Source of the DNA: Luteimonas wenzhouensis
GTDB lineage: Bacteria; Pseudomonadota; Gammaproteobacteria; Xanthomonadales; Xanthomonadaceae
DNA length: 64,000 bases
Assembly: GCF_007859305.1 (NCBI RefSeq)
Contig: NZ_VOHE01000007.1
Span: forward strand, 104,676-168,675
Direction: 5' to 3'
The notes under the pieces were generated by a model that saw only the letters and a program-made list of their open reading frames with translations, did not search any database and was not told the DNA's origin. Each line of letters opens with the position of its first letter. The stretch's first letter is position 1. Positions 9,675 to 18,172 of the stretch are shown one piece after another. A program made the translations under genes and the position numbers.

Positions 9675-9875
9675 TCAGCCGCCGCCCAGCGCGTGCACGA
9701 TCTCGATCCGGTCGCCGGGCTGCAGGCGGTGTTCCGCGTGCCGGCCGCGCGGCACGATCTCGCCGTTGACCTCCACCGCCACCCGACGTGCGCCCAATCC
9801 CTGCTGCTCGAGCAGGGCCACCACCGTGATGCCGTCGCCGACCGCGACGGTCTCGCCATTGAGGATGATGTCCAT
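9675..9875 (-). CDS. thiS: Sulfur carrier protein ThiS
   Basis: 66 aa beginning MDIILNGE and ending HALGGG. The ubiquitin-fold length and terminal Gly-Gly are diagnostic: the C-terminal glycine is adenylated and converted to a thiocarboxylate that donates sulfur to ThiG. The start at 9875 gives the usual compact protein; upstream in-frame codons would add an arginine-rich non-homologous extension. It is first in the thiS-thiG-trmB-permease series. The divergent autotransporter gene begins 140 bp away. I see no TPP riboswitch in that gap. Confidence 0.95.
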   Translation of the reverse strand: MDIILNGETVAVGDGITVVALLEQQGLGARRVAVEVNGEIVPRGRHAEHRLQPGDRIEIVHALGGG

Positions 9876-10015
9876 GGCGCCATTGTCGCCCGTCGCGCCG
9901 GGCCCTGCATCCGGTCGGCGCGCGCGGCGCTTGAGCGGCGTTGCCGGCTCGTGGACACTTGGGGTTCCGTGCGGCCGCGTATGCGGCCGCCGTCGATTTC
10001 CTTCGGAGAGCCAGG

Positions 10016-11866
10016 ATGCCCCAAGCACAGACACGATCCCGCCCCGCGACCCGGCTGCTCGCCGCCGCCCTCGCGCTGGCCGCGGCGGCGCCTGTCGCCG
10101 CCGGCGACGCCTTCCCGCGCACGGTGTTCTTCGGCGACAGCCTGACCGACGCGGGCTATTTCCGGCCGCTGTTGGTGCAGCAGGACCCGGCGGCCGCGAT
10201 CCTCGGCCGCTTCACCACCAACCCGGGCCTGGTCTGGGCGGAATGGCTGGCGCAGTACTACGGTGCCGACGCCACGCCCAACGGCAACGGCCAGTCGGGC
10301 GACAACTACGCCGCGGGCGGCGCGATGGTCGCCACCGACCGGATGGGCCCGCCGTTCGGGCTGACCCCGTCGCTGGCCACCCAGGCGGCCGCGCACCTGT
10401 CGGCCAACGGCGGCCGCGCCGATCCGGACGCGCTCTACACCGTGTGGGGCGGCGCCAACGACCTGTTCTCGGTGGAGGCCAACCCCGGCCAGGCGCCGCA
10501 GATCATAGGCGCCGCGGTGACCGCCCAGGTCGGCCTGGTCGGCACCCTGCAGGCGGCCGGCGCCCGCTACGTGCTGGTGCCCAACATCCCCGACCTGGGC
10601 ATGACCCCGGCCTTCCTGGCCCGCGGCCCGGTCGCGGCGGCCCAGGGCACGGCGCTGTCGGCCGCGTACAACGAGGCGCTCTACGGCGGGCTCCAGGCCC
10701 AGGGCCTGCAGGTGATCCCGCTCGATACCTTCACCTTCCTGCGCGAAGTGGTCGCCGATCCGGCCGCCTACGGCTACGGCAACGTCACCGGCACCGCCTG
10801 CCAGCCGCAGATCACCGCGCAGTCGATCACCTGCCATCCGGGCACCTACGTGTCCCCGGGTGCGGACCAGTCCTACCTGTTCGCCGACGGCGTGCATCCG
10901 TCCTCGGCCGCGCACCGCGGGCTGGCCGACCTGGCCATCGCCCAGATCGAAGGCCCGCGCCAGCTCGCGGTGCTGCCGCGGTCGGCGGCGATGACCGGGC
11001 GCGGCCGCGCCGAGCGGGTCGGCGCCCAGCTGCCGGCGCTGGCCGGCCAGGAGGGCCGGCGCTGGTGGGCCGACCTGCGCGGCGACTTCCAGCGCTACGG
11101 CCACGGCGACCGCTACGACGGCGTCGGGCCGGCGCTGACCGCGGGCCTGGGCTGGGGCAGCGACGGCCTGGTGTACGGCGGTTTCGTGGGCTACGGCCGC
11201 CAGGAGAACGACTGGGGCCGGCGCCGCGGCAGCTGGGACCAGTCCGAGGCCACGCTCGGCGGCTTCGTCGGCTGGCAGGGCGGGAACGGCGCCTGGATTG
11301 GTGGACAGCTCAGCTACACCCGGCTGGACATCGACACCCGGCGCACCGTGCCGCTGGGCCCGGCGCTGCGCGCGCACCGCGGCGACACCGACGGCAGCAA
11401 CCTCACCGCGGCCGTCCACGCCGGCTGGAACCTGGGCGAGGGTGCCCTGCGCCACGGCCCGGTGCTGGGACTGGTGGCGCAGCAGGTCGAGATCGACGGC
11501 TTCGCCGAGGATGCGCCCGACTCCTCGACCTCGCTCGCCTTCCCCGACCAGGAGTTCGACTCGCTGGTGGGTAGCGTGGGCTGGCAGGCGAGCTACGAGA
11601 TCGGCCCGCACCTGGCGCCCTACGCGCGCCTGACCTTCGACCGCGAGTTCGAGGACGGCCCGTCCGAGGCGTTCGCCCGCTCGCAGTCCACCGGGCTCGA
11701 CTACGCGGTGCCGGGCCCCGGCTACGACGACAGCTGGACCACGCTGACCATCGGCGCGCGCACCCGGCTGTTCGGGTTCGACGCCAACCTCGGCGTGAGC
11801 CTGAACCAGGGCGAGAAGGGGGGTCGCCAGACCACCGCCTTCGCGACCATCGGGGCCGGATTCTGA
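10016..11866 (+). CDS. SGNH/GDSL autotransporter esterase (EstA-like)
   Basis: 616 aa. A Sec signal peptide (RLLAAALALAAAAPVAAG) is followed by a GDSL hydrolase passenger. Block I is FFGDSLTDAG with nucleophile Ser42, the GGAND oxyanion block is near residue 148, and block V DGVHP supplies Asp291 and His294. Residues from about 345 form a C-terminal autotransporter beta-barrel, ending in the aromatic residue typical of outer-membrane proteins (FATIGAGF). The protein is expected to be anchored in the outer membrane with the esterase/lipase domain outside. The ATG at 10016 has a GGAGAG site upstream. Confidence 0.95.
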   Translation: MPQAQTRSRPATRLLAAALALAAAAPVAAGDAFPRTVFFGDSLTDAGYFRPLLVQQDPAAAILGRFTTNPGLVWAEWLAQYYGADATPNGNGQSGDNYAAGGAMVATDRMGPPFGLTPSLATQAAAHLSANGGRADPDALYTVWGGANDLFSVEANPGQAPQIIGAAVTAQVGLVGTLQAAGARYVLVPNIPDLGMTPAFLARGPVAAAQGTALSAAYNEALYGGLQAQGLQVIPLDTFTFLREVVADPAAYGYGNVTGTACQPQITAQSITCHPGTYVSPGADQSYLFADGVHPSSAAHRGLADLAIAQIEGPRQLAVLPRSAAMTGRGRAERVGAQLPALAGQEGRRWWADLRGDFQRYGHGDRYDGVGPALTAGLGWGSDGLVYGGFVGYGRQENDWGRRRGSWDQSEATLGGFVGWQGGNGAWIGGQLSYTRLDIDTRRTVPLGPALRAHRGDTDGSNLTAAVHAGWNLGEGALRHGPVLGLVAQQVEIDGFAEDAPDSSTSLAFPDQEFDSLVGSVGWQASYEIGPHLAPYARLTFDREFEDGPSEAFARSQSTGLDYAVPGPGYDDSWTTLTIGARTRLFGFDANLGVSLNQGEKGGRQTTAFATIGAGF

Positions 11867-11941
11867 GGCTCCGCGGCGCGGCGCCGGGCCCCGGCGCCGC
11901 GTTGCACGGCCGCGCCGCATGGGCTTAGACTGGGGCCACGC

Positions 11942-12015
11942 GCGGGCGTAGTTCAATGGTAGAACTGCAGCTTCCCAAGCTGCTAGCGTGGGTTCGATTC
12001 CCATCGCCCGCTCCA
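11942..12015 (+). tRNA. tRNA-Gly, anticodon CCC
   Basis: 74-nt cloverleaf. The acceptor stem GCGGGCG pairs with CGCCCGC, the discriminator is T, and the 3' CCA is encoded. The D-arm is AGTTCAATGGT and the anticodon stem GCAGC/GCTGC encloses the loop TTCCCAA (anticodon CCC). The T-arm contains GGTTCGATTCC. It reads GGG glycine codons, relevant in a GC-rich genome. A strong stem-loop terminator follows ten bases later. Confidence 0.97.
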
Positions 12016-12024
12016 CATCCAGGC

Positions 12025-12058
12025 GGCGGCACCATCGTTACGATGGTGCCGCCGTTTT
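12025..12058 (+). terminator. Intrinsic terminator after tRNA-Gly
   Basis: A perfect 13-bp stem (GGCGGCACCATCG with CGATGGTGCCGCC, loop TTA) is followed by GTTTT. It should end the tRNA transcript. It lies only 30 bp before the rimK start, so rimK either has a very close promoter or depends on read-through. Confidence 0.88.
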
Positions 12059-12088
12059 CACTTCCGGCCTCTCCCCGGCGCCGTCCGC

Positions 12089-13036
12089 ATGAAGCTCGCG
12101 ATCCTCTCCCGCAACGGCAAGCTGTACTCCACCCGGCGGCTGGTGGAGGCGGCGCGCGCCGCCGGCCACAGCGCGCGGGTGCTCGACCCGCTGCGCTGCT
12201 ACATGCGCATCGCCAGCGACGGCTTCTCGATGCGCTACAAGGGCCGGGCGATCGACGGCTACGGCGCGGTGATCCCGCGCATCGGCGCCTCGATCACCCG
12301 TTACGGCTGCGCGGTGCTGCGCCAGTTCGAGCTGATGGGCAGCCACACGCCCAATCCGGCCGCGGCGGTGGCGCTGGCGCGCGACAAGCTCGCCTGCCAC
12401 CAGCTGCTGGCCGCACGCGGGATCGGCCTGCCGGCCACCGTGTTCGGCGACAACCCCGACGACACCGCCGACCTGCTGTCGCTGCTCGGGCCGCCGCCGC
12501 ACGTGGTCAAGCTCAACGAGGGCACCCAGGGCGCCGGGGTGATGCTGACCGAGAAGCTCTCCGCTTCGCGCGGGGTGGTCGAGGCCCTGCGCGGGCTGTA
12601 CGCCAACTTCCTGGTGCAGGAGTTCGTGGCCGAGGCCGAGGGCGCGGACCTGCGCTGCTTCGTGGTCGGCGACCGGGTGGTGGCGGCGATGCGACGCACG
12701 GCCCCGGCCGGCGACTTCCGCTCCAACCTGCACCGCGGCGGCAGCGCGAACGCGGCCCAGGCCACCCCCGGGCAGTGCGCGGTGGCGGTGGCGGCGGCGG
12801 CGGCGGTGGGCCTGGGGGTGGCGGGCGTGGACCTGATCGATTCCCGTCGCGGGCCGCTGGTGCTGGAGGTCAACGCCTCCCCGGGGCTGGAAGGGATCGA
12901 GGATGCGACTGGGATCGATATTGCAGCGAAAATCGTCGAATTTGCGGTGAAAAGCTCGCAAAAGTCCGGTTCCGCGCCGCGCCTGAAGGGCCGTCGCAAG
13001 GTCGTGGACTTAACGTCTGGAGGCGGCATGGTTTAA
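12089..13036 (+). CDS. rimK: RimK-type ATP-grasp ligase (ribosomal protein S6 modification family)
   Basis: 315 aa, close to the roughly 300 aa of E. coli RimK. The N-terminal RimK domain starts [21 protein letters not shown] and includes [13 protein letters not shown]. The ATP-grasp domain follows, with [12 protein letters not shown] (glycine-rich loop), [13 protein letters not shown] and the metal-binding end [15 protein letters not shown]. RimK ligases add glutamates to the C-terminus of ribosomal protein S6. Other amino-acid ligases share the fold, so the target is inferred from similarity. The last 40 residues are basic and serine/glycine-rich, longer than in E. coli. Confidence 0.9.
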   Translation: MKLAILSRNGKLYSTRRLVEAARAAGHSARVLDPLRCYMRIASDGFSMRYKGRAIDGYGAVIPRIGASITRYGCAVLRQFELMGSHTPNPAAAVALARDKLACHQLLAARGIGLPATVFGDNPDDTADLLSLLGPPPHVVKLNEGTQGAGVMLTEKLSASRGVVEALRGLYANFLVQEFVAEAEGADLRCFVVGDRVVAAMRRTAPAGDFRSNLHRGGSANAAQATPGQCAVAVAAAAAVGLGVAGVDLIDSRRGPLVLEVNASPGLEGIEDATGIDIAAKIVEFAVKSSQKSGSAPRLKGRRKVVDLTSGGGMV

Positions 13037-13150
13037 CAAAGACTTAATCGTTCCGGGTCTACCTTGTCGCCACCGGATTCCGCGCTCTCTCCTGTTTCCT
13101 TGTCCATGGGGCGGCACAACGGATGACGGTAATCGGGGCAGTCCTATTGG

Positions 13151-13181
13151 GCCCAGGCGATGGCCTCGTCTGGGCTCTTTT
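13151..13181 (+). terminator. Probable intrinsic terminator after rimK
   Basis: A 10-bp stem with one G-T wobble (GCCCAGGCGA at 13151-13160 with TCGTCTGGGC at 13166-13175) encloses a five-base loop and is followed by TCTTTT. It lies 115 bp beyond the rimK stop and 120 bp before the response-regulator start. The rest of the 13037-13300 gap holds no gene that I can support. Confidence 0.7.
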
Positions 13182-13300
13182 GTAGGCGCGTGTCGACGCG
13201 GCGGCGACCAGGGCGTGTGACAGAATCCCTGCATGCCCGCGACGGCGGAACCGCCACCTGCCCCCGCGGTCCAAGCAGGCCGCCCACACGGAAACCGCTC

Positions 13301-13984
13301 ATGCGCATCCTCGTCATCGAAGACAACCAGGACATCGCCGCCAACCTTGGCGACTACCTCGAGGACCGGGGGCATACGGTCGATTTCGCGGCCGACGGCG
13401 TCACCGGCCTGCACCTGGCGGTGGTCCACGACTTCGATGCGATCGTGCTCGACCTCAACCTGCCGGGCATGGACGGACTGGAGGTCTGCCGCAAGCTGCG
13501 CAACGACGCCCGCAAGCAGACCCCGGTGCTGATGCTCACCGCCCGCGACAGCCTGGACAACAAGCTGGCCGGGTTCGACTCCGGCGCCGACGACTACCTG
13601 GTCAAGCCCTTCGCCCTGCAGGAGGTGGAGGTGCGCCTGAACGCGCTCTCGCGTCGCGGCAAGGGCGTGCAGACCCGGGTGCTGGAGGTCGGCGACCTCG
13701 AGTACAACCTCGACACCCTCGAGGTGCGACGCCAGGGCAAGCTGGTCCAGCTCAACCCGACCGCGCTCAAGATCCTGCAGGCGCTGATGGAGGCCTCGCC
13801 GGCGGTGGTCACCCGCCAGGACCTGGAAACCCGGGTCTGGGGCGAGGAACTGCCGGATTCGGACTCGCTGCGCGTGCACATCCACGGCCTGCGCGCGGTG
13901 ATCGACAAGCCCTTCGACGTGCCCCTGATCCAGACCCGCCACGGAATCGGCTACCGGATCGCCGCGCCCGATGGTGCCGGCTGA
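13301..13984 (+). CDS. OmpR/PhoP-type response regulator (ColR-like)
   Basis: 227 aa from the ATG at 13301 (MRILVIEDNQD). The receiver domain has the acidic pair in IEDN, a phospho-acceptor Asp in IVLDLNLPGMDG, the Thr of LMLTARD and the Lys of YLVKPF. The winged-helix output domain ends with LRAVIDKPFDVPLIQTRHGIGYR. The pattern LNPTALKILQALME ... PDSDSLRVHIHGLRAVIDKP closely resembles ColR regulators, which govern envelope integrity and metal stress in Pseudomonas and Xanthomonas; the assignment is from memory of the family. The kinase gene overlaps its end by 14 bp. Confidence 0.92.
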   Translation: MRILVIEDNQDIAANLGDYLEDRGHTVDFAADGVTGLHLAVVHDFDAIVLDLNLPGMDGLEVCRKLRNDARKQTPVLMLTARDSLDNKLAGFDSGADDYLVKPFALQEVEVRLNALSRRGKGVQTRVLEVGDLEYNLDTLEVRRQGKLVQLNPTALKILQALMEASPAVVTRQDLETRVWGEELPDSDSLRVHIHGLRAVIDKPFDVPLIQTRHGIGYRIAAPDGAG

Positions 13985-15329
13985 GGACACCGCGGCCGCC
14001 CAGCCCGGCCGCGGCGCCCGGCGCGAGCACCGCTACCGCAGGCGCCTGCGCACGCGGATCATCCTGTCGTTCCTGCTGCTCGGCCTGGGCCTGACCACCC
14101 TGTTCGCGCTGGCCACCCTGTACGTGCGCAGCAAGCTGGAGAACCAGCTGATCGAGCAGACGCTCGAGCGCGAGGTGAGCAACCTGGTCGAACAGGTGGA
14201 GCGCAACCCCGACGAGCCGCCGTTCTTCCTGATCTTCGACGCCCGGACCTGGAGCCCGCAGAACGCGTTCAAGGTGGATCCGCTGTACCGGGACCTGCCG
14301 CCGGGCATCCATGACGTGCGCCAGCAGGCGCCCGACGGCAGCATGCACGACTACAAGGTGGCCGTGCGCCAGGGCGTGAGCCCGAACGGCACCCCGTTCA
14401 CCAGCCTGGTGCGCTACGACGTCACCGGCGCCGCCGAGACCGGGACCAAGCTCATGCTGGCCCTGGTGGCCTCGGTGGTGCTGTTCTCGCTGCTGTCGTT
14501 GCTGCTGGGCTGGTGGTCGGCGTCGCGGGTGATGCGGCCGGTCTCGGAACTGGCCGCGCGCCTGGGCCAGTCCGGCGACACCACGCAACCGCAGCCGCTC
14601 GCGCCGCACTTCCCCGACGACGAGGTGGGCGAGCTGGCGCGCGCGCTCGACGACTACGCTGCGCGCCTGACCGAGGTGGTCCAGCGCGACCGCGAGTTCA
14701 ACGCCGACGTCAGCCACGAGTTGCGCACGCCGCTGTCGGTGATCCGCGGCGCGGTCGAACTGCTGCTGTCGCGGCCCGACATCGACGACAAGACCCGCGC
14801 GCGCCTGCTGCGCATCCAGCGCGCCGAGCAGCAGTGCACCGACCTGATCAGCGCCCTGCTGCTGCTCTCGCGCAACGAGCGCGGGCACGGCAACACCGAC
14901 GTGGCGCGGGTGGCCGAACAGCTGTTCGACGCGCACCGCGGACAGCTCGGCAGCAAGCCGCTCACCCTGCGGCTGGAGGGCGGGCCGGGCCAGGTGGTGG
15001 TGGACGCGCCCGAGTCCGCGGTCACCGTGGCCCTGGGCAACCTGGTCGGCAACGCGGTCAAGTACACCCAGCAGGGCGAGGTCGTGGTGCGGCTGCGCGA
15101 CAACGCGGTGGACGTCATCGACTCGGGCCCCGGACTGAGCGCGGAGGATGCCGCGCGCCTGTTCGAGCGCGGCTACCGCGGCACCCATGCCGAGCACTCG
15201 CAGGGCGGCGGCATCGGCCTGTCGATCGTGCGCCGGCTGTGCGACCTCTACGGCTGGAGCGTGCGCGTGGCGCCCGGCGAGCAGCAGGGCGTCGTCGCCA
15301 CGCTGACGTTCTCGCGCGACGACGCCTGA
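13971..15329 (+). CDS. Two-component sensor histidine kinase, partner of the upstream regulator
   Basis: 452 aa. Two membrane helices (IILSFLLLGLGLTTLFAL and LMLALVASVVLFSLLSLLL) enclose a periplasmic sensor region of about 130 residues. A HAMP region (SRVMRPVSELAARLG) and a DHp domain with phospho-acceptor His in NADVSHELRTPLSVIRG follow. The HATPase domain has N box LGNLVGNAVKYT, G1 DSGPGL and G2 GGGIGLSIVRRL. The start lies within the regulator gene in another frame (14-bp overlap), indicating translational coupling. The sensed signal is unknown; ColS homologues respond to metals. Confidence 0.93.
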   Translation: MVPAEDTAAAQPGRGARREHRYRRRLRTRIILSFLLLGLGLTTLFALATLYVRSKLENQLIEQTLEREVSNLVEQVERNPDEPPFFLIFDARTWSPQNAFKVDPLYRDLPPGIHDVRQQAPDGSMHDYKVAVRQGVSPNGTPFTSLVRYDVTGAAETGTKLMLALVASVVLFSLLSLLLGWWSASRVMRPVSELAARLGQSGDTTQPQPLAPHFPDDEVGELARALDDYAARLTEVVQRDREFNADVSHELRTPLSVIRGAVELLLSRPDIDDKTRARLLRIQRAEQQCTDLISALLLLSRNERGHGNTDVARVAEQLFDAHRGQLGSKPLTLRLEGGPGQVVVDAPESAVTVALGNLVGNAVKYTQQGEVVVRLRDNAVDVIDSGPGLSAEDAARLFERGYRGTHAEHSQGGGIGLSIVRRLCDLYGWSVRVAPGEQQGVVATLTFSRDDA

Positions 15330-15353
15330 CCCCACGCCCCGCATCCGCCCCTC

Positions 15354-15377
15354 GTGGGAGCGGCTTCTGCCGCGATC
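15354..15377 (+). repeat. Solitary REP-like palindrome
   Basis: GTGGGAGCGGCTTCTGCCGC, followed by GATC, is an imperfect palindrome. It differs slightly from the pair at 19087-19175 and belongs to the REP class typical of Xanthomonadaceae intergenic DNA. It lies 24 bp after the histidine-kinase stop and may act as a transcript-end hairpin. Confidence 0.7.
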
Positions 15378-15518
15378 TGGGGTCCCGGTCGCCGCGCTCC
15401 TCCCAACACCAGGGCCAGCGTCGGACCCGTCGCCGCACCCTGCACGGGTGACGCCAACGCCGTCGCCACCGCCCCCGTGGCATGATCGCCCGTTGCGGTA
15501 CGGCGGAGGAGGGTGCCG

Positions 15519-16280
15519 ATGTCCAGCAACGCACCGCGTCGCGGTTCGCGCCTGCGCCAGTGGCTGCTGGGGCTGTTCTGGGTCCCGGCCGCGGCCTGCG
15601 CCACGTCCCCGCCGTCCGACGATCCCACTGCCCAGGCCCGCGAGCGCATGGTGGAGCGCCAGATCGCGTCGCGCGGCATCGACGACGCGCGCGTGCTCGC
15701 GGCGATGCGGGCGGTGCCGCGGCACCGCTTCGTCCCGGAGGCACACGCCGCCGACGCCTACCTGGACCAGCCGCTGCCGATCGGCCACGACCAGACCATC
15801 TCCCAGCCCTACATCGTCGCCCTGATGACCCAGCTGGCGCGCCCGGCCCCCTGCGCCCGGGTGCTGGAGGTCGGCACCGGCTCGGGCTACCAGGCCGCGG
15901 TGCTGGCCGAACTGGGCGCCGAGGTCTACACCGTCGAGATCGTCGCGCCGCTGGCCGAGCGCGCGGCGCGGGTGCTGGCCGAACTGGGATACGACCGGGT
16001 CCACGTGCGCGCCGGCGACGGCTACGCCGGATGGCCGGAGCATGCGCCGTTCGACGTGATCGTGGTGACCGCGGCGCCGGAGCGGATCCCGCAGCCGCTG
16101 CTCGAGCAGCTGGCGCCGGGCGGGCGGCTGGTGATCCCGGTCGGTCCGGTCTCCGCGACGCAGCAGCTGCGGCTGGTGGAAAAGGATGCACAGGGCCGAC
16201 TGCACGAGCGCAGCGTCATCCCGGTGCGCTTCGTGCCGCTGACGGGCGAGGCGGCGGACCGGGACCGGGGCGGGCGCTAG
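15519..16280 (+). CDS. pcm: Protein-L-isoaspartate O-methyltransferase with N-terminal export-like segment
   Basis: 253 aa. The start is the ATG at 15519, preceded by a GGAGGA site; a GTG at 15513 is less well spaced. Residues 45-240 are a standard PIMT: VPRHRFVPEAHAADAYLDQP, IGHDQTISQPYIVALMT, SAM motif VLEVGTGSGYQAAVLAELG and VVTAAPERIPQPLLEQL. The enzyme methylates abnormal isoaspartyl residues to start protein repair. The N-terminus is unusual: a basic stretch, then a hydrophobic run ending WVPAAAC (Cys27), which resembles a signal or weak lipobox. A periplasmic location is therefore possible but unproved. Confidence 0.93.
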   Translation: MSSNAPRRGSRLRQWLLGLFWVPAAACATSPPSDDPTAQARERMVERQIASRGIDDARVLAAMRAVPRHRFVPEAHAADAYLDQPLPIGHDQTISQPYIVALMTQLARPAPCARVLEVGTGSGYQAAVLAELGAEVYTVEIVAPLAERAARVLAELGYDRVHVRAGDGYAGWPEHAPFDVIVVTAAPERIPQPLLEQLAPGGRLVIPVGPVSATQQLRLVEKDAQGRLHERSVIPVRFVPLTGEAADRDRGGR

Positions 16281-16330
16281 GGCCGGGCGGGGCGCGGGAG
16301 CGACCGAAGGCGGGGCGGCGGGTGCTGGCT

Positions 16331-16354
16331 CCCTCCCCCGCCTGCGGGGGAGGG
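16331..16354. repeat. Perfect GC hairpin repeat between convergent genes
   Basis: An 11-bp perfect stem, CCCTCCCCCGC with GCGGGGGAGGG and a two-base loop, is followed by GCCGGGGTGGGG. This is a recurrent intergenic element in Xanthomonads. Lying between the convergent pcm and ilvE genes, it may help end both transcripts, though it has no T-tract. Confidence 0.6.
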
Positions 16355-16387
16355 CCGGGGTGGGGTGGGGGGGTCCCCGCCGGTGGG

Positions 16388-17299
16388 TCAGACCGGCTCG
16401 AGCCACCCGTACCGGTCGGGTGTCGAGCCGTTGAACAGGCCGAAGAACAGCTCCTGGATGCGGCGCGTCACCGGACCGGCCTTGCCGGCGCCGACCTGGC
16501 GGCCGTCGACCGAGCGGATCGGTGTGATCTCCGCCGCCGTACCGCACATGAACAGCTCGTCGCACAGGTACAGGTATTCGCGCGGCAGGTCGCGTTCGAC
16601 CACCTCGATGCCCGCATCGCGCGCCAGGGTGAGGATCGAGTTGCGGGTGATGCCGTTGAGCAGGGCCGCGCTCACCGGCGTGGTGTGCAGCGCGCCGTCG
16701 AACACCAGGAACAGGTTCTCGCCCGCGCCTTCGCTCAGCAGTCCGGTGGACGCCAGCGCGATGCCCTCGCCGAAGCCCAGCCGCCGCGCCTCGCGCGCGA
16801 CCAGGGTGCCCGAGAGGTAGTTGCCGCCGGCCTTGGCCCCGGCCGGGATGGTGTTGGGCGCGAAGCGCTGCCAGCTCGACACGCAGGCGTCGATGCCGCT
16901 CGAAAGCGCCTCGTCGCCCAGGTACTTGCCCATCTTCCAGGTCGCCACCGCCACGTCCACCGGCGTTTCCGCCGACAGGCCGAAGCCGCCCAGGCCGCGG
17001 AACGCGACCGGGCGCAGGTAGTCGGTCGTGTTGCCGTTGGCCGCGATCACCTCGCGGCAGGCGGCGTTGATCCGCTCGAGCGGGTAGGGGATGTCGATCT
17101 CGTGAATCTTCGCCGACATGAACAGGCGGCGGTTGTGGTCGGTCAGCCGGAAGATCACCGGGCCCTTCGCAGTGTCGTAGCACCGGATGCCCTCGAACAC
17201 CGACGAGCCGTAGTGCAGCGCATGCGACATGACGTGGGTCGTCGCCTCGGCCCAAGGCTTGATCGCGCCGTTGTGCCAGATCCAGTCGGGGTACTGCAT
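16388..17299 (-). CDS. ilvE: Branched-chain amino-acid aminotransferase
   Basis: 303 aa, normal length for fold-type IV PLP aminotransferases. Landmarks are SVFEGIRCYDTAKGPVIFRL, RPVAFRGLGG, the PLP-lysine region PAGAKAGGNYLSG, STGLLSEGAGENLFLV and CDELFMCGTAAEITPI. The enzyme performs the last step of valine, leucine and isoleucine synthesis and the first step of their breakdown. The start MQYPDWIWHNG at 17299 matches the family N-terminus. It is transcribed alone, toward pcm. Confidence 0.95.
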   Translation of the reverse strand: MQYPDWIWHNGAIKPWAEATTHVMSHALHYGSSVFEGIRCYDTAKGPVIFRLTDHNRRLFMSAKIHEIDIPYPLERINAACREVIAANGNTTDYLRPVAFRGLGGFGLSAETPVDVAVATWKMGKYLGDEALSSGIDACVSSWQRFAPNTIPAGAKAGGNYLSGTLVAREARRLGFGEGIALASTGLLSEGAGENLFLVFDGALHTTPVSAALLNGITRNSILTLARDAGIEVVERDLPREYLYLCDELFMCGTAAEITPIRSVDGRQVGAGKAGPVTRRIQELFFGLFNGSTPDRYGWLEPV

Positions 17300-17393
17300 G
17301 GGTCGGTCTCGATGCGGAAAGCGACATTCTGCACGATCGCGCGGCGCCGCCGACGGGGGGCGGGGACAGGCAGCGCCGCGGTCGGCCGGTCCG

Positions 17394-18104
17394 CTACAGG
17401 CTCAGCCACCAGCAGCCGAGGTGGCGCCGCAGCGCGAATACGGTCTGCACCGGCGTGACCCGGTTCGGCGCGGTCTGTTCGACCACCAGCCCCGTGGGCC
17501 GGCCGGCGGGGCGCGCAGGCGCGCGCGCCGCCGCGGTGGCGTCCGTGGCGGCGAAGTCCCCGTCGCCGGCGGTGGCGTCCACCGGGTCGGCCGGGGGCGC
17601 TAGCGCGGCATCCGTGGGCCGGGGCAGAGTGCGCCAGACCCGCACGCCCGAGGGCAGTTCGACCCATCCGGAGGCCGGGGCCGCGTCGGCCGGGGGCGGC
17701 GCCGGCGCAGGCGGTGCCGGATGCAACGGCGTGATGGCGACCAGGGGCCGCCGGGCAATCGCGTCGAGCCGCGACATCACCGCATAGCCGGCGCTGGAGG
17801 ACATGCCGGGCCAGTGGTAGAGCCCGGCGAGCCGGTTGACGTCGCCGGCGTCGATCGCCGCGGTCAGCTCGAACACCAGGTCCTGCAGCCGCCGGCTGCA
17901 GTCGCGGCGCAGCGGTGCGCCGGCCGACGCGGCCGGGCCGGTCGGCACCACGCGCTCGCTCGCGCCGAGGTCGACGCACGGGCGGTCGGTGTAGAGGTGG
18001 TGGCCGTCGTCGGTGGTGCAGCGGCGGATCTGCGCATGCGCGGCCGGGCCTGCCCCGAGCGCGGACGACAGCAGCAGCAGGGCGCAGAGGGACCGGCGGA
18101 TCAT
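17394..18104 (-). CDS. Periplasmic DUF4124-type protein
   Basis: 236 aa. A signal peptide (MIRRSLCALLLLSSALGAGPAAHA) is followed at residues 25-45 by a short DUF4124-like segment, IRRCTTDDGHHLYTDRPC, with two cysteines likely to pair. The middle is proline- and alanine-rich. The C-terminal part (TPVQTVFALRRHLGCWWLSL) looks folded. Proteins of this type are common and uncharacterised in Xanthomonads. Neighbours ilvE and metF give no functional clue. Confidence 0.75.
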   Translation of the reverse strand: MIRRSLCALLLLSSALGAGPAAHAQIRRCTTDDGHHLYTDRPCVDLGASERVVPTGPAASAGAPLRRDCSRRLQDLVFELTAAIDAGDVNRLAGLYHWPGMSSSAGYAVMSRLDAIARRPLVAITPLHPAPPAPAPPPADAAPASGWVELPSGVRVWRTLPRPTDAALAPPADPVDATAGDGDFAATDATAAARAPARPAGRPTGLVVEQTAPNRVTPVQTVFALRRHLGCWWLSL

Positions 18105-18172
18105 CGGGGCAGCCTAGCGCCGGGGCGCACCCGCGGGAAGCAGGACCGAGGCGCCGGCGCCCGCGAGGCGCG

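Noticed and set aside
9876..10015. TPP riboswitch upstream of thiS
   Set aside because: The 140-bp divergent gap shows none of the conserved TPP blocks such as CTGAGA.
13809..17327. 1172-codon minus-strand open frame
   Set aside because: Runs antisense through the kinase, pcm and part of ilvE in another frame; composition is Arg/Gly/Ala noise without domains.
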